Source: Ectocarpus siliculosus (taxonomy: Eukaryota > Sar > Phaeophyceae > Ectocarpales > Ectocarpaceae). Taken from it: a DNA stretch of 64,000 nt. Location of the stretch: the NCBI GenBank assembly GCA_000310025.1, contig FN649728.1, positions 5,440,761 through 5,504,760 of the forward strand, written 5' to 3'. The notes under the pieces were generated by a model, which worked only from the letters and a program-made list of their open reading frames with translations, was not told where the DNA came from and did no database searches. A program made the translations under genes and the position numbers. Shown piece after piece: positions 35,242 to 48,300 of this stretch; position 1 is the stretch's first letter, and each line of letters starts with the position of its first letter.

Positions 35242-38200
35242 CTATTGCCGATAGAAATATCCCCCGCCCGCAGGGGATCTTCCGCCACCGGGGACGAACT
35301 GTCCCCCTGGGTAAAAGGTTAGAGTGGATCCTCCACCATACCCCCCCCCGGCCATATACGGGCTTCCCCCACCCATTCCTCCCGTGCCAGGGTACCCCCC
35401 TCCCATCGCGGGGGTCCCTCCCCCCATGCCACCACCACCGAACCCTCCCCCGCCTCCCATCATCGCCAGCATCATCATCAATGCGCTCGATTGGGACTGG
35501 GACTCCCGAGCCGCGCTGGCTTGAGCTTCGGCCGCCGCCGCTTTGGCTTCCTTGGCTTCGTCGAGTGCGACCTGGACCTCTTTCTTGAACGTTTCGGCCT
35601 GTTCGGCGAGCTCCGCCGTTTTCTGCTCTGCTTTCTCCCTGGCCTCGCGGTCATCTTTACCAGCGGCCGCGGCCCGGTTGAGCTCTTGAAGGCTGAGGTG
35701 CGCACCTGGTGGACATAAGGGAGTGTCAACGCGTTGTTATCGGTGGGAGTTTGTCACAACGGTTGTTCAGACGACGCGAAACTGCTACCTCGACCACTGC
35801 ACCGCTCACGACCTAACGGAGCATGCTCGAACCCGTCGGCAGCCGGCCTCACCCTTAACGAGGTCATTGAAATCCTTTCTCGTATCGGCCCAGCCTAGCT
35901 CATTGAGGAGGTCCGTGCGGACAAATTCGCCTCCCGTAGGCGTATTCTCGGTGACGAGACTTTTGATGTCCAGCTCGAGCTCGCCGAAATGTGAGGCCAC
36001 AAGCTGGTTCCACTGATCCTCGAGAACATTCTGGTCCAAAGGAAGGCTGAACGCTCTGGCCTGCGGCGGCAAGATGAAAACGTGGCGCATGAACCTGGTC
36101 AGCTCATCATCAACGAAGAAGCTGGTACACCAAGCATCTCGGCCTTAACTAGAAGGGACCACTGGTAATCAGGCCCACTTTCAATATCGTACCACACCCG
36201 GCCCCGTACATCACATCCAGACAGCTGCAGTCAACGAGCGCAGGAAAGGATTGCCGACGGCTCGACGCCGTGTCTGAAAATAGTGATAGATGCACTGTTC
36301 AAATTCACAGCTTGGGTTCACGTGATCCAACAACAGGTTTGTCCATCAACCGTGGACTCATACCAACCTTTTCGGCGACGTTCGCCTCATGTCCGCACGC
36401 TATTGCTCGCATCCTGCTCTTGAGTTCGTGCCGCTTCGATTCTTGGTTACGAGATACAACCTCAGCTTTGGGGGAAACCCGGTCCTCCAACTCCTTCTTC
36501 GCGTCTTCCACGATGCCGACTGAAATCCCCTGCAGGGAAAGAAACCGGCAGGCCAAAAAGCCATTGGAAGTGTCATCGAGTTCAATGGCTAGCACACACG
36601 TATGGAAGACAGAGATACGCGAAGTTGCAGCCCCCGCCAATACACTGTAGCCTTGCGGCTGCTTGTATTCTTCCGGATCTGCGGCTAACCGGAACAAGCG
36701 AATGCAACACAGCCATTGGTGCCGGACATTTGTGTACTCTAGAGGGTTCCACGGGTTTGACATGCGTCTACCGACGAACACGGCGTCGAACCATGGCGGC
36801 AGCCGGTAGTTTCGTACCTCTGATGCCACGCTGAACTGCTGGAGGACGTGCTTGCGAGCTTCATCAAGTGCGGTGTTTGTCTCCAGAGTACTAAGAGCGA
36901 AGTGGCCACCTGTGCGGTGACACGATGCCAAAGTTAAGCGAATAGGGTAAGATTTGCGAGACTAGCAATGGCACGCCAAGAAAAGGAACGGGGAGAGAGA
37001 TGCACTAAACCTCACCAAACGTTGATCCAAGCATCTTGTCGAACTCCACGAGGGCGCGTTGGACTTCTTGGTCAACCCGCGCAATGTCGATTGCCTCGAG
37101 CACACTGCGGACACGACACAGAACATGCAGGTCAAGGTAGGACGTTGTTCGACCCCAAAACAACGAAACCTCAAGCGAGGTGCTGTATGGTCTTCTACAA
37201 CACAGTGACGGACCAAACAAGACACGAACCATGAACGTGCCACGGAGGCTGCCCTCTCGAGAACACAGTGGCGTACTTCAAACCTGGGAGGACATATTTT
37301 CCCGGTTTCGTTGATGGATTTGCACAGCCCCCCCACGATGTCATTCATGCGCTGTCCGCCCGCTATTTCCTTCTTGGCGAAGGTATGGGAGCTCGCCAGA
37401 TAGCCTGCGATGATGCGCCTCAGCTGGCCGAGAGAAGCGCTGAACTCGGGCGTAACCGCCGACAGGGGCACGGCCCCACCTGCGACAAAGCGACGTTGTG
37501 GAGACGAGTGTCAAAGGCTGTGCTCTCTCCAATTCGTGCCCCGCAAACTCCACTCCACGCGACACTACTGTGAGTACTCGCTCGATCACAATGAGTGCGG
37601 AGAACGCACAGAGCGAAATAGCTCGTGGACACTCACGTTCGATGTTAGCATGAGGGCTGGGCATCGTATGGAAAGTGATGCTCTCGAACGCTTTCTTCAG
37701 CGTGGTGCGGATCAGGTTTCTCTCGGCCCCGTCCTTGGCGGCTTCGAAACTAAGGTCTTCCGTGTCCTCGATTCCCATGACGAAAGCCTCGGTTTCTGCG
37801 GCCCTGCCGGTCACGTCACGCAGGAGGATGATGAGGTGGCCGAAGGCGTGTTCCCGTTTGCCCTCTCCATTCACCACCTTTTCGGCGGCTTTGACCATGA
37901 CCAGCAGATCCTGCAGCATCGTAGTCTTGTTGGGCAAGAACATCCAGTTGTAGATTACTACCTGCAGTGGTTCGCGTGATCGGGCGTCGTTTTGCAGGGA
38001 AAGGCGATTCAACTACTTCACTGATGGATTTCCATTGGTCCGACATGCCTTGCCGAACAACAGCGAAGCACGTCTGGTGCAGCGTGTTCCCTGTGTGTCA
38101 ATACTCGTTATTCTCTCAAGACTTGAAGAATATTTCGCCCGGACAGACTGTCACACCCTCGGCTAACATCATGCTCTCATGGTTTCGTCATCCGTGCTTG

Positions 38201-40970
38201 AGCACCACACATGCTACAGGGGCGCCAGGCCACCCGAATACAATGCGCACACCGCGCCGATGGCTCGCTGTAACTTGAGCCCAGCGGCTGAAGGGTGGAA
38301 GGCCACCGCAGTACCCCGTTGGCGTGTACAGTACACGAGAAGGCCACGATCGAAACGATGATATGTATTTCTACACCGGGCGCAGGTGACCATCTGCGCG
38401 ATATTCTGGCGATGTGACGGGCGCTGAAGGGCTTCGTTCGAGTAAAGCTATGACTCCGATCCAGCGGCGCTGACTTTAGGTCATTGCTCACCTTTGACAC
38501 CACCAAGAAGGTCGTTGCAAGGCGCACGCCATGTTCATTGGACTTGTCACCCTGGCCTTCCATGTCCACGAACGCGATCGTTGGTTTGGGGGTAACAGGT
38601 GGTATGTGGCTCGTTTGACTCCCGCCAGCTCGCTCGAAGTCAGAAAGAGACGCGAGGAAAGGCGAGATGTCAGCCCCCGCTGTGCACGGCGCCACATTCG
38701 GCGACACAGGAAACAGGTCGTCGTGTCCCGTTAGCGCGTTCATCAGGAACGACTTGCCGCGTCTGGCGGCTCCCAGAATCGTGACGATGTTCAGCGGCTG
38801 GCCGGCGGGAACCGTATTCAACAATTGACAGGCTTCGTGCTTTACGCGAAGCACGCCGCACTTTTGGTCAGCAATGACCCAATTTTTGGCGGTGGGACTT
38901 CCCGGCATCACCACCGCATGAGGGGCTTGGGCACAGAAGGTTGCTTGCTCGAGGTACGTCTGGGCTTCTACTTTGCGCGATTCGGCTTCCTTCACGAGCT
39001 CTCCCACATTTCGAGCTGCCTTCTCTGCCGCCTCGATATCGTGCTTTCCTGCCCCCTCCACGGCACGTGCGAGCTCTTTTTGTGCCTCGCCCATGATCTG
39101 CGCTTCGGCGCTGGCATTTAATTCTTGCGTGCGCCTGATAGTTTCTTTCCAAGCCTGTTGTGCGTCAAAGTCGGCTTGCCCTTCCAAGCTCGTGACGGTC
39201 TCGTGGGCTTGCTTAGCTTCCGCCCCAGCCCTTTCACACTCTAGCATGGAAGATTTCATTCGTTCGGCCAGCTGGGTCACCATTTGGTCTGCCTCATCCC
39301 TGACCTTGCGGTCAGTATCGCCGTCCACCACCGCACGGTTGAGGGTTCTTGTGCAATGCTCCACCGCTGCTAGCAAGGAGTCAGATTGGGGGTTCGTCGT
39401 GGGATAAGGACGATTCACCCTCACGAATGCTGTAGATCGAGGCAGTCCACCGCACACGACGCGTCGCAAGCACGTTAACGTATGCACGTTTCACGTTATC
39501 TGCCACCGACTTTGCCGTCGTTGACTTTGCCTGCAAGCTCATATACACTCCATTTGTCGTAGCTTTGGTGACCTCTGTTGCTCTACGGTAAAGTTGCGTT
39601 ATTGAGCGAACACGAGGTGTGTGAAGGCAACAAAACTTTCCTCTTCGCATTGCTGCTTCACCAACTGCCGCCTCTCAGAGTGAGGGGAATTTCATTAATC
39701 CGTATCCATGTTGGCATACTTTGGCGCATTGCTGTCGGGGCTTCGTCGTGTACAAGTACGAACATAGCGGCACAACCCCATCCTGCGGGCATGGTAAACA
39801 TTTTGGTTTCTGATGATGATACTGCGCCTCTCCCACCCACGCAATCAGGCCAAATTGCTGTTGTTGTGTCGGTGGTACACGCTTTCAAACTTTAAAGGCG
39901 ACGAAATACGTGCAATACGTAGAACACCGACCACAGATGTGCCGACCTCGATTTTCTTCCTGCCGGTCTGATTCTGTACTGGATATCTACAAGATGAAAT
40001 AGGGACAAAACGGCGTACGTTCGGAATGCCATAGAGATGAATTTCCATCCATCCGCTTGGCCCTAGCCATGCAATCACTTTGCTCCACGTTTTCGCTGCC
40101 ATATTCATTTCATGTACGTAGACTTTGAAAATGTGAATTTACTGCATGTGGATGCGACCATTAAATGATTCATCTCCAGTGCCTGTTGTGGACGATTGCC
40201 TTCGCATTGGCATCGACGAAAAGATGTATATACACATGCCTGATGAGGGTGGAGGACAAACCGGGTTCGAACCCAGCCACCCAACAAAACGGGGCAGATC
40301 CACGAACAACAAGTGTCCACACTTCACGAACGCATCGCACCCGTAAAACACGTGAACACTGTGAAGAAGAGTATCCAGTTCTCCCAATACCTCCCAATAC
40401 CTCCTTGAATGTCTGAGGAGCAAACCAAAGAGGCCAAACAGTGTGGGGGGGGGATAGCATGTGGAGGTATCCGCACACAAGCTGCCATCGCCCCATCTCC
40501 CGCTGCCCGTCGAGGACGACTCCCTCTTTTAAACGCAGAACGGAAATTGGAGTCTTGGAAAGTGTCGGTTTATTGCTCACGTCTTGCATACAACCCCAAC
40601 GAGTCTGTTTCTGCCGCAAGCAGCAATTGCCTTGAGTAGCACTGAGTTTCTGTACGTGGATCACCGACACAGCCTGCTTGGCATCTGTTTGTTTTCGCTA
40701 TCGAGTAGGCGCGTTTCGCTACATAGTTCATGTCTCGATCATGCCGCCGGAGCTGGTCACTGAACAATCATGGAAGCCAGCGTTGGTTGGTGAGCAAGGA
40801 AACCAAGAGGCTAGTGCAAGTGACTGAGAATCCAGATCAACGAGACTTCTTCACAGGTTCTAGAGGAAGGGCTTACCCTTGAGTAGCTCCTCAAACGCCA
40901 CCGCATTTGACCTGTTGCAGCGAAGTTCGCCAAGCAGAGCTTCCTCTGTCGGCGTTCCTATCGTCACCAT
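35242..40970 (-). CDS. GBP-like large GTPase with chimeric N-terminus (9 exons)
   Basis: Guanylate-binding-protein family GTPase (dynamin superfamily), predicted 834 residues. Exons in transcript order: 40970–40877, 39366–38492, 37961–37637, 37479–37284, 37104–37016, 36909–36818, 36529–36368, 36060–35853, 35705–35242. Residues about 40–175 are a charged coiled coil. The G domain follows: P-loop GAARRGKSF (about 230), PCTAGAD (switch I), DMEGQGD (about 299) and LLRDV, the family's RD motif in place of NKxD. Helical regions come next, then a second coiled coil and a Gly-rich tail (GGGYGGGS, MGGG repeats). Starting at the ATG at 40970 and splicing with GTAAGC to the AG at 39367–39368 keeps phase. 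The donor at 36367 (GTTGGT) is the least certain border. The exon structure from the G domain on mirrors the paralogue at 45334–51587. The biological role is not shown; relatives remodel membranes or act in defence. Confidence 0.9.
39660..40108 (-). other. Possible decayed coding remnant in GBP intron 1
   Basis: Two overlapping minus-strand frames inside intron 1 of the first GBP gene read like protein (for example KVIAWLGPSGWMEIHLYG and KMFTMPAGWGCAAMFVLV). I recognise no family. It may be a fragment of a mobile element or a retired exon. Confidence 0.25.
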
Positions 40971-41703
40971 CTTTTCGCCATCGACACATGGTTATGATAC
41001 ACGGTACGAGAGAGCAACAGAAACGTATCATTGTACAAGTCTACGTATGTACAGTATCTACATATAGTCTATATGCACACATGGAGCAGATGTATCCGTA
41101 CATACATCGCGACGAAGTTCATGTTGTTCGAGACAAGTGCTGAACGTTGTAGCGAGAACCACTCAGAAAGACGACATTGATCATGAGTGGTCCACAAAAC
41201 GAAAGATATCCAAGGTCGTGCGGGGGTAGGTCCCGCAGCACGGAGCTGGTTGAGATGATCGGTGGAGCGAAGCGCACAAGGCAACCTTGCAAAAAAATGC
41301 GACCCCTGGAGGCAGAGAGAGAGGAAGCGGCTCAAAATACAGTGGTGCTGCAGTGCACAGGACACCCGCCCACATGACTTGGTACTCGAAGCCTCGATAT
41401 GTAGTGATTGCGTGAACAGGAAAACAGTTCACCACGCAAGTCTGTCTGTGCTTTTTTCGACGCAGGAGCATGCACCATCCCGACGCAGGCTGGCGACGAA
41501 GGCTGGCGGGTTTAAGTGGAGGGTCGCTTGACAGACTGCTGCATAGACTGCTGCATCAGCGCGGAGTTTTTCGTCCAACTCACTGCTGAGATTTTAATCG
41601 TTCTCATGGGCGTGCCCATGGGTAGCCAATGAGAGCCCTTCAAAACCGAATCAGTGTACTCCTAAACAATAGATTATCTGCTTTCGAATGGGCACTCTAA
41701 CAG

Positions 41704-41740
41704 CTATATCCCTAACGCTAACCGTAACCCTAACCCCAAG
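41704..41740 (-). repeat. Interstitial telomere-like tract
   Basis: A short run of imperfect CCCTAA/CGCTAA/CCGTAA units (read as TTAGGG-like on the minus strand), immediately before the CCATGGG-rich duplicated block. It is only about five units and is imperfect, so it may mark an old repair or insertion event rather than a former chromosome end. Confidence 0.7.
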
Positions 41741-41879
41741 CCCACACGAAACGTGTTAGGTGTGGCGCTGGTGGCTAAGTACTGCTGTAAGTTGATAACC
41801 CGGTGGCTAAATTCTAGGTTGATATGCCGGTGACGAAGTTCTACATAGATAGGTGGAAGTGCCCACGGTGGGTACTTCA

Positions 41880-42380
41880 TGGGCTGCCCATGGGCCGCCC
41901 ATGGGTATGCCCATGGGTGACCCATGGGAGTCCCATGGGTCGTTTGGGAAAACTGGTAGTAGTATGGGAGATTGCACCATTTGGCCGAGGAGTCAGGTAT
42001 TTGACCGGGCCAAGACGGATCGATCTCGACAAAGAAAGGTGGGTATTTGTGGACGGAGGAGGCCGAGGCTGTTGTTCCTCGACAGAAGCCTCGGTGTCGA
42101 CTATGCACATGCTGCTCAGCATTACAAGGGGCCCCATGAAGAGCCCATGGGCGGCCCATGGGTGACCCATGGGAGTCCCATGGGTCGTTTGGGAAAACTG
42201 TTACTACGGGTAGTATGGGAGATTGCACCATTTGGCCGAGGAGTCAGGTATTTGACTGGGCCAAGACGGGTCGATCTCGACAAAGGAAGGTGGGTATTGG
42301 TGGAAGGAGGAGACCGAGGCTATTTTTCCTCGACAGAAGCCTCGGTGTCGACTATGTACATGCTGCTCAGCATTACAATC
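41880..42380. repeat. Direct duplication of ~215–250 bases, each copy led by CCCATGGG dyads
   Basis: Two copies, about 41916–42127 and 42161–42378, differ by few substitutions and small indels. Each copy starts with a cluster of the self-complementary octamer CCCATGGG spaced 10–12 bases apart (for example 41888–41940 and 42142–42183). A related dyad pair sits at 41606–41624. Open frames cross both copies in several frames on both strands, which the repeat composition alone can explain. Confidence 0.9.
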
Positions 42381-44111
42381 TGCCCTGGACGAGGCCATCC
42401 TTGATCTGCAATGAAATAAAAGCGTCTGAGATTGGCTACCGCCAGCTCCCGGTTCGGAATAGGAACGAATTCGATAGTACCTTATTTTACCCACCGCCTC
42501 CCGGGCAGATCGGCTCCCAAGCGCTAACATTTGTGAGTGAGACGACGAATAGCCGCCGGCGTGTGAAGCAAGCTATGAAAAACACCTACAAAAAGACCGC
42601 TGTGGTACATACAGCGCTCGCTTTTACACCTGAACTCTACAGCAGTATATCCCGCCGCAAAACATGGAGAATCGACCCACATCTATTTTATGACGTCAAC
42701 CCGTCACGAGCTGGAGGATGAGGGGAAACCCTATCTGAAGTAGTTTAGCGTCTTCTGTCCTTACCGTGAATAGTGACCTGACGGCTTGCCTGACGCTGGC
42801 GGTGGTCTGCAGGCGGGCGGCGTACGGACTGGAGGGCAAAAAGGCAGCTTTCAATGGGTTGCACCGATCACAGACGTACGTACGAACGTGTGGGTTTCGG
42901 AGGGATTTGTGGGAGTAATCAATTGTCATTGTGCATCATTCATTGGGGTCTGTTGTAGGATTCAGATGTGTAGACGGAACATACATTGTAGAGGAGAATG
43001 GTTCGGAGAGATGTAACTCCCCGCGTAAGGATAGAACAAAGGGGGCATGATCTTATTATTAATGTAGTAGCCCCTGCTTGAACAGAGGATCCTGGCCCCT
43101 TGGTATCATTCCTACCGATACATACCCAAGGCAACAGCTACTGCTTAGCTGCTGCTGCTGTTCCGCAAGAGGAATAACGAGTTGGTTCTTCTTCACGGGT
43201 GTACTGTAGTACCAGATCGCACCACGCGTGCATACGTTTCTTTGCAGGTCGACACAGACGATGCCTGTAGGCTGGAAGTGGGACCAAGCTTTTGCGGGTT
43301 GCGACTTGAACATGTATGATTTGTTAAAAAAAATAACAGAGGGACGCTGTTTTCTGCACACATGAGTACAGTAGAGACAACAGCTAGATGATGATGTAAA
43401 CCTCGAGGTCATGATGGCAGCCCGAGACAGGGTGATGGCACGTCGTAAGTTATTTGAAAGGCGAAGGTTTACCGGTGGTCGCTGCGCGGTAGAGCGGCCA
43501 TGCGTAGGCTTCCGGACCTTGGAATAACACGTCTTCAACTCGGAGGCATGTAGACTGCTGTATGCATGCATGTGCGTGCATACGCTCCGAATAATCAATC
43601 CATTGGTACGTACAATCCCGTTCGACTGTGGGTATATCTCGAGTGGGTAGTCTTTCTGTGTGTGTTTTTATCATTCCTTAATGACCAGGCCCGCTTGACC
43701 GAACCCACACACAGAGAACGCACAATGTGAGCCCTGCCCGCGCCCATACGCTCCTGCTTTTCCCAGAAGAGCACACCAGCACAAACAACCACATCAACCT
43801 CCCCTCTAGCAGTGCACCCAACCCCACCTCGGCTTGCTCCCACCACCACCAGCTAGATGTATGCGATATGGTTCGTCAATCCTGGGATTAGCTCCTGTGC
43901 TGCCAACAACCATAGATCATGGCCCAAAGACTTGACTGGGCGTACAGTAAAACCGTCGCGTCGCCGGTGTATTTATCAAACAATCAAAACAGTTCAGTTG
44001 CTGTCAACACTCACACACATGCATAATGTAGCCTTTCACTCTCAGAAAAGTTCTCTTCTTGCAGTAGACACTGTAGATAACAACAAGGTAGCCTTTCAAC
44101 AATCTCTCCGA

Positions 44112-44151
44112 ATAGACTTGGTACGTACCAGATAGACTTGGTACGTACCAG
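44112..44151. repeat. 20-base tandem duplication containing GGTACGTACC palindrome
   Basis: Two exact adjacent copies of ATAGACTTGGTACGTACCAG, each holding a ten-base palindrome. It lies upstream of the second GBP gene. Confidence 0.9.
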
Positions 44152-44429
44152 ACTTTCTTTTCATTATCAACAATCAATCACGTATGGTCGTCTTTCATTA
44201 TCAACAATCACGCATGTTAACGTCGAAACACCGAGTTTCCCCGGGCATGTGGACCCCTCTGGGTGGAACACGCCCCCACACACCACAACACGGTATTTTG
44301 TCCACAGAAGAAAACCAAACATCCGCCAATTGGTCACATCGAACAAAGGGTGAGTCCCGAGATACATAGGTAGTGTGTCAAATGTTGCCGTAACCTTGAG
44401 GATGCACACCGTGCGTCGAAGGATATCTT

Positions 44430-44470
44430 GATGTCGGTCCTGCCGACAAATGTCGGTCCTGCCGACAAAT
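44430..44470. repeat. Duplicated 20-base hairpin
   Basis: Two adjacent copies of TGTCGGTCCTGCCGACAAA. Each can fold into a stem of TGTCGG with CCGACA around a short loop. The location is about 0.9 kb upstream of the second GBP gene. Confidence 0.85.
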
Positions 44471-45333
44471 CGCACATCCGCGGAAGCCTTCGTTTTCTTT
44501 TCTTAACACGTGTGTGTGTGTGTATAATGTCGGGGGTCTTCGCATGCCTCTCTCACTGAGCACGCCCATGACAATGTGTTCCATGTGCTCACCATCTCCT
44601 TCTCTTTTCCTCGTTAATACAGTAGTTCGCCGTCATCCACCAGGCAATATTCATATGTCACTCCACGAGGTCATGAGGAAAGACATGTTCACCGAAGCTC
44701 CCTGTACTGCTGTGTAGATGCCTTGCCAACACTGTGCTATGTACGAACACTTGGACAGTGTTGATAGGACCAATTCTTGCTGCGGTGCTGTTGTACCCGT
44801 AACTGCAAGACGTGAGGTGCGGTGTCGGTGAAGACCAAAGAGAGTCTCATGTGAAGAAGAGTTATACAGGGGTGTTGTGTCGGGTCTGATGCACTCGAAT
44901 CTGAACATGTTTGCCACAAACATTTTTCGGCGAAAATACCATGGAGTAGATGCAATGCATGTCCATTTCGTGAGCGCGCAGCAAACAACAGACGAATATC
45001 AATGGCTTCTCCCCTCTCACGGAGTCGAAGAAACAAACAGGCACAGGTGCTGGCTTGCGAAACAAACAATCTGGGTAAACTTCAATCAAAGTTTCATCCA
45101 CCTGTATGTGTACGTAGTCTATTCGTCAAAATCTCGGCAAAATTCCAACCAAGGCTTCATCTGCCTTCATCCTGCTTGATTTATTCGTTTGAGACGAGTG
45201 AAGTCGGTGGAATCCCACGTTCCGGCTCAACATCAACCGCAGCGGTCAGCTTGACCGCCAAACGATGCTCTGTGAAAGATGACCCAGAACATGTTGTACT
45301 CACCCCGTTTATTCTTCAGCAGGTCGCATCGAT

Positions 45334-48300
45334 ATGGAAACCGCTGTAAAATGGGTCACTGTCACTGACGGGAGGCTTCAGGCAACCGAGGAAGCATGCG
45401 AGCGGCTTTCGAACGTTTCCGACGACCAGTCACTGAGCGTCGTCACGATTCTCGGCGCCGCAAGGCAGGGAAAGTCCTTCCTAATGAATGCGCTGACACG
45501 TTCCGACAACGTCTTTCGTGTGTCACCTGAAGTGTATCCGTGCACGGAGGGAGTCGACCTCTTTCCCATCCTGATGCCTCTGTCCGAGTTCAAGAGGGGG
45601 AGCGCGCGCAACATCACTCACCTTCCCTCAAGCTCGCCGCAACCCACGATCGGATTTGTAGACATGGAGGGTCAAGGAGATCGGTCTGACGAACGTGACG
45701 TGCGCCTAGCAACACCGTTCCTACTGGTTTCCAAGGTGAGGGTGGGGAGCACTCGTGACAAGGATCGGTGTGAAAACCTGTCGCGTTCGGAATTCGATTG
45801 TGTTTTCCCTACCCTCACCATCAATTACCACGGTTAGCCTGAAACATTCATTTCTTTCAGCAGTAGTCCTTCTTTGTCACGTGTCTGCCCGCTATTGCGA
45901 TGTTCAGATTTGCTGCTGCCATGGGTGGTATTCACGATTACAGATGATCATGCGGCTGTTGTATTGGTTGCCCCGGTTTTCGCCGACTACCGGTCGACGA
46001 ACAACGTTTTTTTCCATCGTGTTACAATATGTGTAGCAATATGTACTGTCGGCCACGAAACACTCAACATTGCTCTGTTCGTCGAGGAAATCTAAACTCA
46101 AAGTTCATCGATTTTCATTGTGTTTCCTAAGCTTGAAAAGGCAGGAAATCAACACTCATTCTTGACCTCTGCTCGAAATCCAGACCATGTCTGTCTATTG
46201 TCTTCAACCAATCAGAGCTCGAGTTGGTATTTATCTTGATTTGTTAACCTCGAACCTCGTTACTCCGTGTCTATTCGCATGTTGTTGCTGTCTTCACACT
46301 GAAAACCGTTCCGATCTCTCAACCCAGTACCTCCTTCTGTCCGTACTGATCAAACACTTACCGAGAGATTCCCGTGGTCACAGGCTATGTAACTTACCAA
46401 GGTACACTCAAATCAAATGGACCCGAAGGGTCCGCCAGTCAAGTAAAATCAACGAACCACCGATAGTTTGGGGCCCTCTCGGCTCCCCTCTACACACGCG
46501 ATATGTGGGACAGAAATGAACAGGACTTCAACATCGCCGGCCAGAGAGAGACAGGTCATCCGGGGAATTTACGAAAAGGACAAAACAGAATGAAAGATAA
46601 AAAAGCACAAAGAGAAGAGGAAAAGGAAAAACGAGACAGGAAACAAATATTTAACAACGACACAGACACGAAGGCAAAAATAAGCCACACGCCACCTCAC
46701 AAACCGAACACACACAATCAGGGCCACCATCAACAGCCAAGGCATGTCCTCATTCGTGGGGGTATGAAGCAATGGTGTAATGACGGGGAGGGGGGGGGGG
46801 GGGGGCATCAGCGAATGAGTTCAATTCGGTCTATGTTGCCACGAGACGTGCAGTATAAAGTATGAAAATATGTGAACCGGCCTAAAATCATCAAATTATG
46901 CTTTCCTCTGTAGTTTGAAACACAAAGTCCGTATATTTTCGACCTTGGACACATAATTCAGCCAGTAACCTTCCCAGGTTTTGCAACAAATAACATTATT
47001 GGGTATTGAAAGAAAATGCAACGGGGTTGCATGGACCACCATGAGGTACCATGAGAACATTTCAACTTCGACAATGCTATTTGCCCCACCCGTGGAGTGA
47101 ATTCATAATTGCTCCACAAGGCAGATCTCCGCCCACAGAGCTCCAATCGACTTCAAACCAATTGAATCGTGTAGGCTACAGCTAACTCAAAAGCTACTTT
47201 AGAAGGTGAATCAGACCAGTGGCTGCAGAGATATGCGGAAAAAAGCGGATTCCGCAGCATATCAGGAAGTAGCAATCGTCTCGAACCTCCGTCCACACAG
47301 CTCCAATTGACCCCAGACCGTTCGCATCGTGTTAGCACGGTCCATACCGTTCATGCAAGCTATCGCATACTCAAATTCAATATATTTCTGCAGAGAGTGG
47401 TCAACAGAGGGGGTTCCGCAGCATCTAGGGGGGAGGGGGTAAATGTCATGAGTCCCGCTATACCTCCCATCACATAGTTGAAACGCGCCTACATTTGACC
47501 GCACCGTGTTGGCACGGCTCACAGCTATCATTCAAGCCATCGGGCACCCCAATCGGACCACCAGTGGGTGCAGAGGAACGCCCACCAACGGGGGATCAGT
47601 GTCTTAAAGGCCGGTGGAGCAGATAACCCATACCTGCTCCACCAGGTCAAACTCTATCTACAGGGCGTCGTTTGCCCTATGAAAACTTGCGGTGTGTCGG
47701 CACCGCTCACAGCTATCATGCTAGCCATCGGACACCGCAATCGTACCAGTGGGTGCGGTTTCAACTTTAGGAACGCTGCCCAATGTGGCGATATGAACAA
47801 AGTTGGGCTGCACACAATATGAAATAAAAAACCGAAATGTGGTACCTCGTCATTCGCCATGGACTGTTTTCGTCGCTTCATGGTACAAACATACAGGAGA
47901 GATAAATGGAACAAGAGAAGAGGGAGCCTGAGAAAGCTGAATTGCTGTCATGGAGCAGCACTATGATGGCACATCTCACCATCATGTTCCCAAACCTCCC
48001 ATGGTGCACCATGAGGGCCCATTGTGCGTGACAGTAGATCATGAGAGTTGGGAAAGAGGTGGCCTTAGGTCATGATGTGCATAGTACAGCAGACGGGAGG
48101 CAGAGGAATAACTCTTGTGTGGGCTTCATCCTTTTTGAGCCCGGCTGTCGCGTCCAACATTTGTCCAAAAAATTGTAAACGGCCGAAGGCAAGAACAAAA
48201 GAGATGATGAATCATATCTAGGACGTACCTCTGACTAATACACACATTGAGGATGAACTATGCTGTTTTTTTTCAAACAGGCGACGGAGGTTGCCCTGTT

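Larger units (their letters stand above)
40971..45333. other. Intergenic spacer between head-to-head GBP genes
   Basis: Holds both presumed promoters. Besides the repeats listed separately (41608–42380, 44112–44151, 44430–44470), I see no supported gene. The second GBP gene might have an additional 5' exon here: an AG at 45321–45322 lies just before its first usable ATG. Confidence 0.5.

Noticed and set aside
40225-40290. tRNA gene or tRNA-derived element, from GGGTTCGAACCC
   Set aside because: The motif resembles a T-loop, but no matching acceptor, D and anticodon arms could be found. Similar motifs at 28828 and 31370 also lack a cloverleaf.
41853-42404. 183-codon frame across the CCCATGGG duplication
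   Set aside because: The frame follows from repeat composition; several frames on both strands stay open in the same way.
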